Source of the DNA: Cytidiella melzeri
Taxonomy: Eukaryota; Basidiomycota; Agaricomycetes; Polyporales; Irpicaceae
Assembly: GCA_022592445.1 (NCBI GenBank)
Contig: JABYQR010000430.1
Span: forward strand, 1 to 35,281
Direction of reading: 5' to 3'
DNA length: 35,281 nt
Below are positions 1 through 9,504 of the stretch, one piece after another. A model generated the notes under the pieces. The model did not search any database, was not told the DNA's origin, and saw only the letters and a list, made by a program, of their open reading frames with translations. The stretch's first letter is position 1. Each line of letters opens with the position of its first letter. The translations under genes were made by a program, and so were the position numbers.

Positions 1-9
1 GGTACTGGC

Positions 10-360
10 GTGAACCATAACGAGCAGCGAATCATTGATGAAAGCTTACTTATACAAGTTTTCCGCGACCTCCACCTGACGTTTGAGCGCAACCTGGCTC
101 TAGGCCACCTAACAACTAGGCATGCCGAGCCAGACATGACCTTGACATTCGAGGCGGTGCTGCAGTATTTGCAAGAGGCAAAGCCTCATGAGGTTATACA
201 AGGCCGAGAGAGCAAGCGTCCGATCCCAGATATGAAAGATAAGGGTCAGCACGCCTTTCACACTGCTGCAGCGCCCGATGCCATTGACGAGGATGATGGG
301 GGGACCGACGAAGTGCTCGAGACCTCGCTTGAAGACCTGACTATAGAGGTAGGGGTGTAG
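10..360 (+). CDS. C-terminal fragment of an unknown, possibly DUF6589-like, transposon-associated protein
   Basis: Open frame of 116 codons ending at TAG 358-360. The first part (residues 1-70) has balanced composition with a helical stretch containing LTFERNLALGH and HAEPDM, followed by an acidic tail. The HA-x-PDM pattern near the C-terminus resembles the end of DUF6589-type proteins found near transposons in Agaricomycetes, but this is from memory and uncertain. The last ~100 bp overlap antisense the 3' end of the RecQ-like gene, so the two would be convergent. The gene probably begins to the left of the window; the ATG at position 10 may be internal. It could also be a chance frame. Confidence 0.3.
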   Translation: MNHNEQRIIDESLLIQVFRDLHLTFERNLALGHLTTRHAEPDMTLTFEAVLQYLQEAKPHEVIQGRESKRPIPDMKDKGQHAFHTAAAPDAIDEDDGGTDEVLETSLEDLTIEVGV

Positions 361-952
361 GAGCGAGATGGCGGCGTAGACGAAGTAACGGAGGTGGGGA
401 TGGGAGCAAGGCAAGCCGCATGGAGTTCCGCGAATTGTTGAGAGGTTACGACGCGCCGTGGTGTGGTCGTCCTGAAAGATTCGAGTAGCGAGTCTAGTGG
501 GTTTGCGTATTGACGGCTGCTGCTTGCAATTGACGAAGTGTCGTGCGAAGCGTTGAGTGGAACATGCGAGGTGTGTGAGACATGTGAGGTGGACGAGGTG
601 GACAAAGGGTCTGAGGTGGACAAGGTGCCAGAGGCAGCACGATGAGCAGGTGAGCTGTGCAGTGGGGCGTGAAGGGGGAGAATGTTCTCCTTCGCTTGCG
701 CTTTCGAATGCACGGTTTGCTGCCAGAGGGGGCATTTTTTGCTTTGTTCTACGACATATGATCAGTTGGGTAAATGACTGTAGACAATGCTCACTTACGG
801 GTGTGCCCCGTTTCCCGGCATGCTCCGCATGTCACTACTCTCTTCGACGTGCTTGAAGTCTCCCTTGCTGAGGTGGCAGGTTGAGAATCCAGCGCGGCGG
901 TGGTAAAGGCTGGCAGTCAGGCAGGGGGGTAGACTTGCCTGATCAGCTCCAG
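258..952 (-). pseudogene. RecQ pseudogene, C-terminal block (zinc knuckle and Ser/Thr-rich tail)
   Basis: Resumes in frame after the C LTR: LELIRQVYPPA, then TGA at 919-917, then a basic stretch. Splicing of the 50 bp intron 798-749 creates the C2HC zinc knuckle CGACRETGHTQQSKKC, which neither unspliced frame gives; this supports the intron. The remaining ~150 residues are Ser/Thr-rich low complexity, with one conserved-looking patch (LLESFRTTTPRRVVTSQQF) and the stop at 260-258. Knuckles of this kind at the C-terminus are typical of the expanded basidiomycete RecQ family, as far as I recall. Confidence 0.7.
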
Positions 953-1728
953 TGTCACGGAGCGACTGCTGTTATGCTGCTAAACCCTAAACAAGGGTGG
1001 AAGGGATGATGGTGGAAGAGGAAAGGGATCTCCAACGACGACAACGAGGTCAGAGTCAATGATAAGCAGGCAAGCAGGCACAAAGGCCGGATACTAGCAG
1101 TGCAAATGACAGAGTTAATAAGGTATGATACTAAGTTACATGCAGTAACTCACCTAGCAGTGCAAATGACAGAGAGGTCAAGATGCAGAGCTAGGGAGGG
1201 TAAGGGCTACTATATATACTGTGGCTGGGTGGTCTGTGCACAAGTTCCCACACTAGGGACTGGAGTAACTGTGGGGCTGGAGTAACAATAGAACAATAAG
1301 GAACCAGGGTAACTGTCAAGGACCAGGGTAGCTGTCAAAGACCAGGGTACGTAGAACAATAGAGCTAGAACAATAAGACAATAGAACAATAGAAACTGGG
1401 GGAATCCCTGGGGAATCCCTAACAATAGACAGAAGACAATAGACGAAAGGCAATAGGACAATAAGAACTGGGGGAATCCCTGGGGAATCCCTAACAATGG
1501 AAGGAGAACAATAGAACAATAGCCTAGGTTGATCTGGAACCGCTCCAGATTGAGTCTAGGGTTTGGGTCTGGACTATTGATAAATAAGGCAGGATGTCAC
1601 GTGACCCGGGTTAGGGTTAGGTCCGGTAACACTCCTAGCCGGAAAATAAGCGCTCTAGATAGGCGCCTAAGGCTGTAAACTTGTGACATTGTTGGAAAAA
1701 TCCGGTCTCTGTTGGACTATCCATGTCA
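953..1728 (-). mobile_element. Solo LTR, family C (inserted in the RecQ gene)
   Basis: A 776 bp element starting (minus strand) TGACATGG and ending CTCCGTGACA. It is flanked by the perfect 5 bp TSD TCCAG at 948-952 and 1729-1733. The second copy, inverted, is at 34705 to the window end. There is a TATA motif (minus, near 1208-1216) followed by a leader with a duplicated segment. The interior holds CTATTGTTC-type repeats and two copies of a GGGGGAATCCCTGGGGAATC block (around 1396 and 1469). TG..CA ends and a 5 bp TSD without internal region mean a solo LTR of a Gypsy-type element. Its CTCCGTGACA terminus is shared with family B. Confidence 0.85.
1094..1153 (-). other. Predicted leader mini-intron in LTR family C, bounded by a direct repeat
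   Basis: On the minus strand, the segment TGTCATTTGCACTGCTAG occurs twice. The first copy is directly followed by GTGAGT; the second ends in the acceptor TAG at 1094. TTATTAAC upstream of the second copy could serve as branch point. Splicing would remove 60 bp, including exactly one repeat copy. The same layout appears in the right-hand copy (35208-35268) and in family B. Confidence 0.45.
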
Positions 1729-2492
1729 TCCAGAACTTCTGCACCATACATATCTGCCCCGCTCCACTTTGTCTCCCGCATGATATCGAGCTCACTGTTG
1801 ATCTTGCCTTGATGAGTGCAGTCGACGATGCGAGCGAGTGTGTCGTTCGGCATCACCATCCCTGGACCGAATGTGATCAGGCCGCCTTGTCCGAACTTGT
1901 CAATGGTCTTCGAGACTCTCCACTGGTGTAGAGAGTGCTTGAGCTCCATGTCCGACGGTTCTGTGGTATAGATCTTGAGGCGTGAGCGTTTTGGTTCAGG
2001 GGGAGGTCGGTCGATGGTGACGGGAGGATGTAGGGCGTCAATAAGCGCTTTGGCGCCATCGTGTAGATCACAACATATCTGCGGAGACTTGATAGCACAC
2101 CGCGAACAACCTTGCGAGTTGGTTGTGTCACAGAGAAGATGGTCAGACTCTGGGGTGCAGATGAGAATTATTCTGGTGAGTTAAGAGGTTACTCACCGCC
2201 CTGGCCACTACTGAAGTACAAAATAATAGGTTTCCTCCTGCATTGAAACCCCTTCTGCCTATCTGCGCCAATTAGGTCGTCAATAGCATTGTCAAGCTCT
2301 GCCTTCCCTGCTGTTCTCTTCCTATCCCTCTGCGACGTAGTCACGACCTTGACCTGTTGGTATCATGCGCGGATAGCTTCGTCGCTCTCTCCGGGATTGT
2401 TTGCGGTCACCACTGCACCTGAGTCCCCATTCTCATCATCAGACAGATCTCCATCACCGTTGTTGTCCTCTATCTCCATATCATCCTTGCGG
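1729..2492 (-). pseudogene. RecQ pseudogene, middle block (acidic linker and Cys-rich zinc-binding-like region)
   Basis: Continues exactly in frame from the core once the 2493-4338 insertion and one GCGG copy are removed (VDVR then KDDMEIEDNNG). It is an acidic linker, then a TGA at 2365-2363, then CRRKPIILYFSSGQG, a 47 bp intron (2196-2150), then ESDHLLCDTT, GCSRC and CCDLHDG. The spaced Cys residues (CRR, LLCD, GCSRC, ICCD) fit the zinc-binding region that follows the helicase domains in RecQ proteins. The block ends with a conserved fungal segment (HQWRVSKTIDKFG, FGPGMVMPNDTLARIVDC, ETKWSGADMYGAEVL). The C LTR cuts it at 1728, adding a spurious tail from LTR sequence. Confidence 0.75.
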
Positions 2493-3068
2493 TGATATGC
2501 CCAAAAATCAGCTAGGCGCGGAGACCCGGCAGCAGCCCGCCATTTGCGCGGCCTGCGTCATCCTGAGCGGCAAGTCCCTCCATTTTCCCAGCGTCACGGG
2601 CACGAGGAGTTCACCGAGGTCACGAGGAGCCCGCCGGGGATCCGAGGACTTGACAAGGAACAGCAACGCGCCGGAAACATCCGAGGCCGAGGAATCGCAC
2701 CAAACTCTGACTCACAGACACGCCCCTTTTGCATCGGAGCATGGGCCGGCCAGCCACCAAAAGTTTCGGACGCGGATCGGACCAACGGTAGAAGAAACTT
2801 GACGCGCGAACCCCGTTTCAGGAAGGCTCCTATCACGCCACGCTGTGCAACTCTTGGACGGCGCCTCATCACCTGCTCGCGACGGTTGGCGCCTCTTCAG
2901 CGCAAGGGCGCGCGCTGCTACTCCGAGTCGACCAACGCTGTGTCCCGCCGGGCGTCGACTCGCTGGGCATTTTGCCTCCGCAGACGGAAGTATTCTGCCA
3001 CCCCGTTTCCTCGCTCTCGCGTTTGGGTTTAGGACATAGAAGGAAAGGTTTAGGAGAGGGCCAGTAGG

Positions 3069-3080
3069 GTATATAAAAAG
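3069..3080 (+). promoter_or_regulatory. TATA box of the family D insertion
   Basis: TATATAAAAAGG, a near-ideal TATA element, lies about 150 bp upstream of the ATG at 3228. A transcript starting ~30 bp downstream would carry the 175-codon frame. Confidence 0.45.
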
Positions 3081-3227
3081 GTGTTGCTTGTACTGCGTAG
3101 AAATCAATCAATCCCCACCCCAGTTTCCAGAGTTCACTTTACGCTTTGCGTTCGTGTCGAGGGAGTCTCGTCGCGCCCATAGCTGTAGCTTGTTCTGCGT
3201 TGACTCATTGCGACCTCTTCCACGTTT

Positions 3228-3755
3228 ATGTCCGCTGCGTCTAACAACGACAACCTGCCTCGAGTCTGCCGTTACTGTCCCACTGTTCCCCACTTACCCA
3301 ACGGTCGCTGCCCTTACCGCCCGTGCCCGCGCGAGGTTCTACGCCGTTATCCCATCATCCCCGCGCCCACGCCGCCGCCAGAGCCCTCAGCAGCGCCTAC
3401 GGTCTCCCCTGAGAGATCAACTCCTAAATCACCCTCGCCAGCGTCGTCCGTCGCCTCCGTCGCGGACTCGCTTGATAACTGCTCCTATTGCGACACTCAG
3501 AGCGACCACCCAATTCCCCTACGTACAGGACCTTTCGTCCCGCTCGACTGCGATCGCCCGCGCGCGCCGCACCCAGATTGCTGGCTATCTCCAGACTTTG
3601 AAGGCGAGGATCACGAGTGCGAACTAGTGCAGTTCAATCTTACCAGCTCTACCAACGTCGTCGTTGGCCACGCATTTGCCTGTAATACGCATCGCCGCTC
3701 GGGAGGTGTTGTTCTACACTACCGCCCCCGCGTGCAGTCTGTTGAGTCCAATTGA
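3228..3755 (+). CDS. Unknown 175-residue Cys/Pro-rich protein inside the family D insertion
   Basis: I do not recognise it. The open frame runs from ATG 3228 to TGA 3753-3755, downstream of a strong TATA box. The N-terminal third has a Cys cluster (CRYCPTV..GRCPYRPCP). The middle is Pro/Ser-rich low complexity. A second Cys/His group follows (CSYCDTQSDHP, PHPDCW, HECELV, CNTHRR). Pairs of CxxC with later Cys/His could bind zinc, but no named domain is evident. GC content is higher than in the surrounding sequence. It could be a gag-like or captured protein, or an open frame favoured only by high GC. An overlapping frame at 3088-3627 is probably its shadow. Confidence 0.35.
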   Translation: MSAASNNDNLPRVCRYCPTVPHLPNGRCPYRPCPREVLRRYPIIPAPTPPPEPSAAPTVSPERSTPKSPSPASSVASVADSLDNCSYCDTQSDHPIPLRTGPFVPLDCDRPRAPHPDCWLSPDFEGEDHECELVQFNLTSSTNVVVGHAFACNTHRRSGGVVLHYRPRVQSVESN

Positions 3756-4338
3756 CGGCGATCTCACATAGCCTTCCACTGCGACCCGCGCGCCATTAGT
3801 TTATCTTTCTCTTATGTTTCCTTTCGGCTTCGTTATACTGCGTTTGCTTTTTAACTGCATTATTTTACTGTGTTACTGTGTTGCGTTTCACCTTCACTGC
3901 GTCGAGCTTACTGCGTTCACTTTCACTGCGCCCGCGTTTTACAGCGACTACTTCATCTTCACCAGCGACCGTGTTTTGTGTTCGAGATTCATATTGCGCC
4001 TGCGTTTATCTTCTGCGTCCTTCCGCGCACCGTTCTCCTACAAGTCGCGACATCTCCCGCGCGTTCTCTTAGAGCCGCGCTATAACTCTTTCGCTTTCAC
4101 CGCGCCGACTTGCCTTTTACCCGCGATACGCGTGGTAGTTGCCCACCTAGCTCCCTGCGCATACACTTTATCATAAACCTTGTTGCTCTTTTAGCACAAG
4201 TAAAACTAGGACTCTAAGACCACCTCGCACACTTTAACACTTCCGCGCTTCCACACCTTTACACTTCTATTGCCACTTCGTGGGTGGTTGTGTTGTCTTT
4301 AAGATAGTTCTTAGTTTGAAGCGTGATTCAGTGTCTCA

Positions 4339-5781
4339 GCGGACATCAACAGTTGAAGCCGAAACACTGTCAGCAGGATTGGAAGGACCTGGGTAGGTGG
4401 AACTGTTTGCAGCTTCTGGCGCACCAGACGTTGACATTTTTCTCTTATTGCGCTTTGTTTTCTTAGCTCGTCTCGCCTGCTTCCTTGCCTCCGCCTTCCC
4501 TCTCTCCTCGTCAAAATGCTTTGCCTTCACTAGGAATACAGCAACGGCCTCTGTACCCTGACCGCGGCCGCCTCAGCCAAATCTTTGCCACAGTGTGCAC
4601 ATCGTACATTTCACTGCTTGCCACTGCACTACAAGACAGAAGTCTGGTATATCGACTCCCTGTAGATTGTAGGTTAGAAGGTGACCGTAAATTATCAATA
4701 AAATTGGCCTACCATCCCAAACAAATCAGTCGCGCATATACCCCAGATTTCTCCCCGTTTTAACATCTCCACAGCTTCTCGTTTGAATGTTTCAGACATC
4801 TCCGAGTGAAACCAGACAATCTTATGTGCAGTTTCTGATGGAAGACGGCTCCGCAACATTTTCCCTGCCCCGACCGCCTCAGCAACAGTATCAAAAAAAA
4901 TAATGAATTTGGGAGGGGCACTGCCAGGTTCTGTAGGTAAGACAAAAGCGAGATTGAGATAGCTACCAAGTGGGTACTGGATTTTTTGCACTGTCAGATG
5001 CAAGTTGGGGCGGTCTACAGGCCGAGCAATGTGGACGAGCTTATTGGACCAAAGGTGCAGGGTTCTCATGATATCCTGCTTGACAGCATGTGGCAGAGTA
5101 GCTGATGCGGCGGCAATTGGCTTATCTTTCAGGACTACGTGTCTGAGCTGCTCGAGAGACTTGTACTCCGGCCGGAACGAGTCCCATGTGCTGATACAGT
5201 GTGCTTCATCGAAAACAATGCTGATGACACGTGCGATAAAATCTGGCCTCCGTAGTATCTTCTCGAGACCACCACCGGGCTTCATCAGCTGTTTGGGACT
5301 GACAATTACTACCCGATAAATACTGTCCTGGATAGCCTAGCAAAATTGATTGGCTACCATGACCGCAGATTATGCAAGAACCACGCACCTGAAAATTCGC
5401 GGCAGTTGCAGTCTCAGCACTGATCGTGATTGCTTTGATCCCTGCCTTGTCAAGCTGGCTGACGTTCTGCTTGCCTAGCACGGTCAAAGTGGTGACCACA
5501 AGTTGAATACCGTGCGGCCGAAACAATAGAGGCAATCAGAATGCCAGAGTCTTGCCTCCACCTGTACCAATCTCGAACAGCACGTCTTTTCCTCCAAGCA
5601 ATGCCTGAGTAAACAAGCACTGTGACCGGCATGCCCGTAGCCCAAACACTCTCTGGCATGCTGCGCGAATAGCTTCAATGTCTGGTATGTCATCAGGAGT
5701 ACTGGCTGCAGAGGTAGAGTCGGACCGAGGTTCCATGCTGATAGAGAACTCGATCAGAAAGTTGGCTGTGTCACCGGGCAT
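4339..5781 (-). pseudogene. RecQ helicase core (both RecA-like domains)
   Basis: N-terminal two thirds of the broken helicase. The start is either 5781 (MPGDTANF) or the internal Met at 5736 (MEPRSDS); neither can be proven. The ATP-binding loop GTGGGKT is followed by LAF and a TGA at 5538-5536, where homologues carry Trp (TGG). Coding then resumes with LPLLFRPHG. A 61 bp intron precedes DSIYRVVIVSPKQLM. The DEAH box is intact. A 53 bp intron splits the GMG-VDIPD motif. The second TGA (4575-4573) falls inside motif VI, which carries the arginine finger. The end of this block is a Lys/Arg-rich, then Ser/Pro-rich linker (STVDVR), cut by the insertion at 4338. The nearest upstream neighbour, a tnp2 pseudogene, is divergent, 596 bp away. 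Confidence 0.85.
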
Positions 5782-6377
5782 TTTTGAATATTCTGAGTGC
5801 CATTGATTTTTGTGCGCGCTACGAGTTTAGTTACAAGTCCGCTGTTCCGAGGAGGGCGGCAATTTTTGTTTACACTTGTTAGAAGCCAGTCACCGGAGGG
5901 AGGGAAGCAGAATTAAGGTTGAGAGAATAAGCACGTGTAAATGTGATCGATTTCTCAATACAGTAAGCTACACAACACAGCCAAATACCCCTCAAGACCT
6001 AGCATATCTTCTGCTCTCCTGACTGACGGTGACTGGGAAGGAGTCTGGACGTTGCCCAGTATATGCTGCTATATCCGGACCATTTCGATATTGCCAAATA
6101 TATAATTGTCTTGCCACATTCGGCGCTTGCATCCTTTTTGTTCAACTACTGTCTCGACGCATGTCATCAAACATAGCAAGATGTAACACTCGATCTCGAC
6201 AGCCCTTTGAGTTTGTTTTTGGATAGCAGATCTGGTATGGGACAGGAAGGAAGGGCATCAGATCCACAGTCGAGGTATTCTTACTTGCACGCTCTCTTTG
6301 ACACCTTCACCTTCTCAAGTACACTCAGCACTGTCATCACTACTACTTCAATCAACCATACTTGTCATTTTTACAAC
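5782..6377. other. Intergenic region between the divergent RecQ and tnp2 pseudogenes
   Basis: About 600 bp with no convincing frame or repeat. It must hold both former promoters. I see no clear TATA element for either gene. The pyrimidine-rich stretch just before 6378 is like many fungal 5' leaders. Confidence 0.4.
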
Positions 6378-7440
6378 ATGGGTCGGCACACATTCAATGA
6401 CACTACAAGGAAAATGGTGGCATACCAGCGAAAGGAGAAGCAACTGTGCCGTGGATGCCAGAAGCTGCTCGGTCGCTCTGCTCTGTTTTAGCGTCGCAAA
6501 AAGAACTGCAGGCAGCAGTTCATGCAACGGGAGGAGCCGTTGGACGCATCCACAACACCCATTGCATCTGGCAGTTCCAATGCAAACGGAAAGCAGCCGT
6601 ATAATGCTGCTTTCCACAAAGACTCGGATGTAGCTGGAGGATCCATAAGGCCACATTCCGAGACCTCTGCTCCTGCCGACAAGGTAAGTTAGTATTCATA
6701 CATCCAATTTATATGCAAACATAATTCTTTATAGGCTACCTGCGGCTTCCAATCACCAACTCAAGATCTTGTCCACGACAGCAATGATCCAGCCCCATCT
6801 CCGGGTATGGACTTATATGGTCCAGCGACACGGGGCGGCAACAGGTTTCCCTTCACAGTGACACCAGACAAGGAGCTGCGGACCAACTCAAATGTTGCAG
6901 GAAATTGCCAGCATATTGCTGACCCTGGTAGCCTTGGTGACATTGCCGCTTGTCACCCAGAGGATGAACTGCTTGACGTTGACATGGGCTCTGCAGCTTC
7001 CGACTCGGAGAATCACGACCTTGATGCTAATGAGCCGACAGTAGTACATTTGGAGGATCTCAAGATTACACAGGAATTCATCGAAGCACTACAAGTAGCA
7101 ACACTGGATGCTGCTGACAACCACCATCCTGATTTCATTCATTGTCTTGGAAATCCTCCGCAAGAAGAACTTCGTGTTGACAATGCAACACTACGGTTTT
7201 CTCTCGAGATGTACCTGCACAATACCTCGGAGGACAGCTACAATCATATTTGAGAGAGTTTACAGCGGGTTCATGGTCTTCCTATGCTGTTGCATGCGCA
7301 GATGAAGGCCAAAGTCCGCGACATCACGAGTGTTTATCCAATTTACCATGACATGTGCGTCAACAGCTGTCTTGCATTTACAGGGCCATTTTCGAAGCTA
7401 ACTTGCTGTTTGACATGCGGTGAGCACCACTACAACTGAG
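6378..7440 (+). pseudogene. CACTA (tnp2-type) transposase, N-terminal part, truncated
   Basis: ATG 6378 opens a frame with a C-x2-C-type N-terminus (LCRGCQKLLGRS, then KKNC) interrupted by TAG at 6489-6491. A 51 bp intron (6684-6734, GTAAGT..TATAG) joins two exons in phase 0. The second exon reads to TGA 7251-7253 and continues in the same frame to 7440. There it shows the block characteristic of fungal tnp2 (Transposase_21) proteins: KVRDITSVYPIYHDMC, NSCLAFTGPFSKL and a CxxCGEHHY Cys pair. The two internal stops are explicable as CAG to TAG and CGA to TGA. The catalytic part that should follow is missing, so this is a dead fragment of a much longer transposase. Confidence 0.7.
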
Positions 7441-7903
7441 GCGTGGAGATAGGGTTGATGCGTCATACACCTAATGGCTGCCAGCAGTGTATGATGCATC
7501 AACAAGGCTGGTCAAGTTTGAGTGGGCGGGCTGTTTGGGTACTATACAGTGGCCGTTTGGTACTGCTTACAAGTAGTGCATGGCATCGCGGCCAAGCAAT
7601 ATATACTGCACAAACGCGCGACATATAGTAACATAACCCTGATGTGATCGGTTCACGGTCTTTCAGTGCCTTTTACCACCCAAAAAGGGTACAATAGCTG
7701 TTTTTGGCTAACAACTTTGTGGCGCAAAGCAGCAAATTGCTTAAGTCTTCGAGATATCCCGGTCAATACGTTTGTCACGACATCTGTCTTGTACACATTT
7801 TTTGGACAAGTGTGTGTGTTTCAAGCCCACAATTGTAAGCGGCTACGGTACAGCATACAAACACCATTGCACTGTGGGTACATCTACACAACGTACACAG
7901 CCA
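7441..7903. other. No gene seen
   Basis: Spacer between the 3' truncation of the tnp2 fragment and the 3' end of the KDZ fragment. It has only short frames with no recognisable motif, and no repeat shared with the rest of the window. Confidence 0.5.
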
Positions 7904-8650
7904 CTATGTCTGGTACACAGAACTACAATTGTCATCTGAGTCGACTTGTTGCTGTGCCATCCTGTTGCCCTCATCATCCGAGTCCATTCTGATCAGCCCC
8001 TCCGCTTCGTCGAAGGCATCCCCGTCCGCATTGTCTTCTACCCGTGCCAGCCCTCCAAATGCCCACGCTCGGCAAAATTGGCTTTGTAAGTCTTGCTGAA
8101 GCCGGTGTTGCCTAGCAGCGTAGGCTACTGCTCCTTGACAAAGGATCCCACACTCCTTTGCTTCCGCTAGATGCACTCGGTGGTCCACTCCAATGCGGTT
8201 GTCTGTAGTCCTTTGAGTACGTGTGATTGCTCTGCAGAGAGGATTTCGACTTCCTCTCCAAATCTGAGGGCGCGAGCTCATGTCTTCAAGAATTCCACAC
8301 AAAGTGCTGTGAACCAGCTTCAATGCATAGTCAGAGTCTTCATGATGCTCTTGTGCTTCCCGTCGTTAAGACCTGCCATGCCATCATTGTCTCCCGCATC
8401 AGCAGCCATCCATATCCACGACACTGTATGCCGACCTTCAGAGGTAGCGTTCTTGCCATCCTTGTCCACTTGTAGACACCGTATGTCTGAATGCTTCAAC
8501 TCCCCGCCACTCTCCTGACCCTGACAGGTCCCTTTTGGGGCGCCACACGGCTCGATACTTCTCAGCTGCTTTGATAACCTTGAGCTCGTTCGCTGATACG
8601 CCCGGAAATTGCTGGACGTGCAACAGGCCCAAATGCGAGCACATTTGCAT
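7904..8650 (-). pseudogene. KDZ-type transposase, C-terminal fragment with frameshifts
   Basis: Minus-strand pieces in several frames match the order of the C-terminal region of basidiomycete KDZ (Kyakuja-Dileera-Zisupton) transposases, recognised from memory: KAAEKYRAVWRP, DLSGSGEW, then (shifted frame) HTVSWIWMAADAG with GLNDG, then (shifted again) GAVAYAARQHRLQQDLQSQFCRAW, and an acidic tail ending at 7904. The SWIW block followed by the helical AYAxRQ segment is the main support. At least two frameshifts are needed, and the region between about 8320 and 8390 is degraded. The catalytic N-terminal part is absent; sequence above 8650 turns into simple-sequence repeat. Confidence 0.6.
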
Positions 8651-8718
8651 GGACTAGCAGCAAGCCCTTGTTTCTGGCAAGACTTGCAAGGTTGCATATT
8701 GCATTGTGTTGCATCAAA

Positions 8719-8935
8719 CAATATTACTTTGCTTTCCATTGCATCGCTTTGCCTTGCGCCGCCTTGCTTCGCTTCGCGTTGCATTCCCTCCGCTTTGCTT
8801 CCCTTCGCATTGGTTTGCTTTGCTTCGCCTCGCTTTGCCTCGCTTTGCCTCGCTTTGCCTCGCTTTGCCTCGCGTTGCATTCCCTCCGCTTCGCTTTGCA
8901 TGGCTTCGCATCGCATGGCTTCACTTGCCGCATAT
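8719..8935 (+). repeat. Low-complexity CTTTGCCTCG / CTTCGC minisatellite
   Basis: Irregular array of 5-10 bp words (TTGCCTCGCTTTGCCTCGCT and variants), with a larger unit beginning GCGTTGCATTCCCTCCGCTT that occurs twice (near 8777 and 8872). It produces Ala/Lys/Arg/Glu-rich frames on the opposite strand that should not be annotated as genes. Confidence 0.75.
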
Positions 8936-9504
8936 TGCATCCTTGTAGTCCCTCGCACTCAAGCTCATAGCTATTGGAACCTCCCAGCCTCCTTTCTCCC
9001 TCTCTCCCTTGGATTCCGCGGCCTGTTCTCTTTGATAGGAGGATTTTACCTATTGCAGAGCGGCTAAAGGATTTGCTTCCATCCCACTACCTCTATTTTT
9101 CATTGCATAGCCTCGCATTGCCTCGGGTCATTGGACTATGGCCTGATTGGTTGCTCCGAGTTAGCTGCACCATTGGCAGTGCCCTATTGCTCCTGTAACA
9201 TGTTTCGCGTTTTTCCCTTGTTTCATTGCGCGATGCCCCTTTTCTTGCCTTGCTCTCGCATGGCTTCAATTCGCTATAGCCCCTATTGCTGCTTACTTAT
9301 ATACGCTTGGTCTGTACTTTGCGTAGCTTAGAATGCGACACCCCCGCAGTTTCCCCCTCAAAGTTGCCCCTGCCACTTTTCCCTTGCTTCTTGAGCAACT
9401 CCGCAGTGCGTATCTCTCACCCTGCGCCAGTTTCGCCTTCATTGCGACCCCCTTTTGTGTTTCTACTGCATTTATTTCACTGCGTTACTTACTGTGCTGT
9501 GTTT

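Larger units (their letters stand above)
2493..4338 (+). mobile_element. LTR-like insertion, family D (solo LTR or short retroelement) in the RecQ gene
   Basis: A 1,846 bp segment beginning TGATATGCCC and ending GTGTCTCA, flanked by GCGG at 2489-2492 and 4339-4342. Removing it with one GCGG restores the helicase frame, so the borders are firm even though the TSD is short. It is GC-rich on the left. In the middle it has a strong TATA box (TATATAAAAAGG, about 3069-3080), then a 175-codon frame, then a pyrimidine-rich region with many CACTGCG-type words. A related, diverged segment ends with the same GTGTCTCA at 10219. TG..CA ends suit an LTR, but 1.8 kb with a coding-like frame is unusual for one. 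A non-autonomous retroelement (LARD or TRIM type) is an alternative. Confidence 0.6.
258..5781 (-). pseudogene. RecQ-family DNA helicase, split by two LTR-type insertions and four in-frame TGA codons
   Basis: Superfamily 2 ATP-dependent 3'-5' DNA helicase of the RecQ type. Exons on the minus strand are 5781-5389, 5327-4713, 4659-4339, 2488-2197, 2149-1729, 947-799 and 748-258. The introns (5328-5388, 4660-4712, 2150-2196, 749-798) are 47-61 bp with GT..AG ends. The gaps 2493-4338 and 953-1728 are insertions with TSDs. Summed exons are 2,682 nt, exactly 894 codons, so frame is kept throughout. Motifs in order: Walker A GTGGGKT, motif Ia (VVTTLTVLGKQ), DEAH box (VFDEAHCISTWDSF), helicase C domain with FHSEM and ATDLFGMG-VDIPD, then motif VI (LWQRFG-stop-GGRGQG). 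The tail is Cys-rich. TGA codons lie at 5538-5536, 4575-4573, 2365-2363 and 919-917. Such helicases are amplified in many basidiomycetes. The gene is almost certainly dead here. Confidence 0.85.

Noticed and set aside
109..735. 208-residue frame on the minus strand
   Set aside because: Overlaps the better supported C-terminal exon of the RecQ gene (frame 258-713, spliced zinc knuckle); His/Cys/Leu-rich shadow.
2401..3032. Overlapping plus-strand frames of 130-160 codons
   Set aside because: Lie in the GC-rich left part of the D insertion, where many frames on both strands are open; no motif.
7901..7909. CACTATGTC as a possible CACTA element end
   Set aside because: No matching inverted end or 3 bp duplication nearby and no extension of the CACTAYGTCAAAT consensus.
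8560..8660. Left border and TSD of the second D-like segment
   Set aside because: No TG start preceded by a copy of the ACGG(G) that follows 10219 could be found.
8320..8958. 212-residue minus-strand frame, Ala/Lys/Glu-rich
   Set aside because: The repetitive part is the complement of a CTTTGCCTCG minisatellite; only the SWIWMAADAG segment is meaningful, and it belongs to the KDZ fragment.
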